From: Nevskia sp.
GTDB lineage: Bacteria > Pseudomonadota > Gammaproteobacteria > Nevskiales > Nevskiaceae
NCBI RefSeq assembly: GCF_023266035.1
Contig: NZ_JAHFRY010000038.1
Coordinates: forward strand, 1 to 32,052
Direction of reading: 5' to 3'
DNA: 32,052 nt
In this document: positions 31,921-32,052 of the stretch, one piece after another
Position numbering within the stretch: position 1 is the first letter of the stretch
How the letters are laid out: each line of letters opens with the position of its first letter
Made by a program: the position numbers and the translations under genes
Notes under the pieces: generated by a model
What the model saw: the letters and a program-made list of their open reading frames with translations, nothing else
What the model was told of the DNA's origin: nothing
Databases searched by the model: none

Positions 31921-32052
31921 TCAAGTCGGGCCGATCCGCACCCGGCGGATCAAGCGGGTGACATCTCCATCATGCGAACGCACCGCGGTCTCAGGCCGAG
32001 CCGTCAGCAGCTTCAGCCCTGATGGCGGCAGCCCGGCACTGCGATCGAACAA
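31921..32052 (-). CDS. Possible 3' end of an unidentified gene
   Basis: On the minus strand a frame is open from the right edge to a TGA at 31921-31923, giving 43 residues ending RVRIGPT. About three quarters of third codon positions are G or C, as in the real genes nearby, and both other minus-strand frames are closed by stops within this stretch. The product is not recognised. It would be the C-terminus of a protein lying mainly outside the window. Confidence 0.35.
   Translation of the reverse strand: MFDRSAGLPPSGLKLLTARPETAVRSHDGDVTRLIRRVRIGPT

Noticed and set aside
1-32052. CRISPR array, insertion sequence, tRNA or rRNA gene
   Set aside because: No regularly spaced repeats, transposase motifs, terminal inverted repeats, or tRNA/rRNA signatures were noticed on either strand; a tRNA or integrase marking the cluster as a mobile island was looked for and not seen.

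Overview
The window is GC-rich, densely packed bacterial chromosome, most likely from a gammaproteobacterium. The block serC-serA-pheA-hisC-tyrA-aroA, together with gyrA, matches the gamma-type gyrA-serC-pheA-hisC-tyrA-aroA order. The yellow-pigment locus suggests a member of the Xanthomonadales/Nevskiales area; that placement is inference, not proof.

Layout. (1) Positions 1-5901, minus strand: serC, serA, pheA, hisC, tyrA and the start of aroA, an operon for serine and for aromatic amino acids with several stop/start overlaps. (2) Positions 6030-22619: a large type II polyketide/fatty-acid-like cluster of the aryl polyene (APE)/xanthomonadin kind, lying between serC and gyrA, which are often close neighbours. 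It has two divergent operons around an 80-bp control region (10836-10915). The minus operon encodes an ACP, a COG4648-type membrane protein, an aryl-acid ligase, an ApeI-like dehydratase, a ketosynthase, a chain-length factor and an ApeP-like dehydratase. The plus operon encodes a PlsC-type acyltransferase, a flavin halogenase-like enzyme, an LpxL-type acyltransferase, a methyltransferase, a second ACP, a second ApeI-like dehydratase, a glycosyltransferase, a thioesterase, a LolA-like carrier, an MMPL exporter, a DUF3261 protein, a second ApeP-like dehydratase, a ketoreductase and a second ketosynthase. (3) Positions 22684-24306: two small exported proteins, then a convergent lipoprotein gene. 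(4) Positions 24357-30759, minus strand: gyrA, ruvA, ruvC, yebC and lpd, without ruvB. (5) Positions 30909-32052: a TetR regulator, an AT-richer non-coding stretch and what may be the 3' end of another minus-strand gene.

How it works together. The ligase would load an aryl acid (probably a hydroxybenzoate derived from chorismate) on an ACP. The ketosynthases with the chain-length factor, the ketoreductase and the dehydratases would build a conjugated polyene. The methyltransferase and the halogenase-like enzyme would decorate it. The acyltransferases and glycosyltransferase would attach it to a lipid, and the MMPL, LolA-like and DUF3261 proteins would move it to the outer membrane. The most notable points are the predicted halogenase, the doubled dehydratase/ACP/ketosynthase sets split between two operons, and the position of the cluster next to chorismate-pathway genes.
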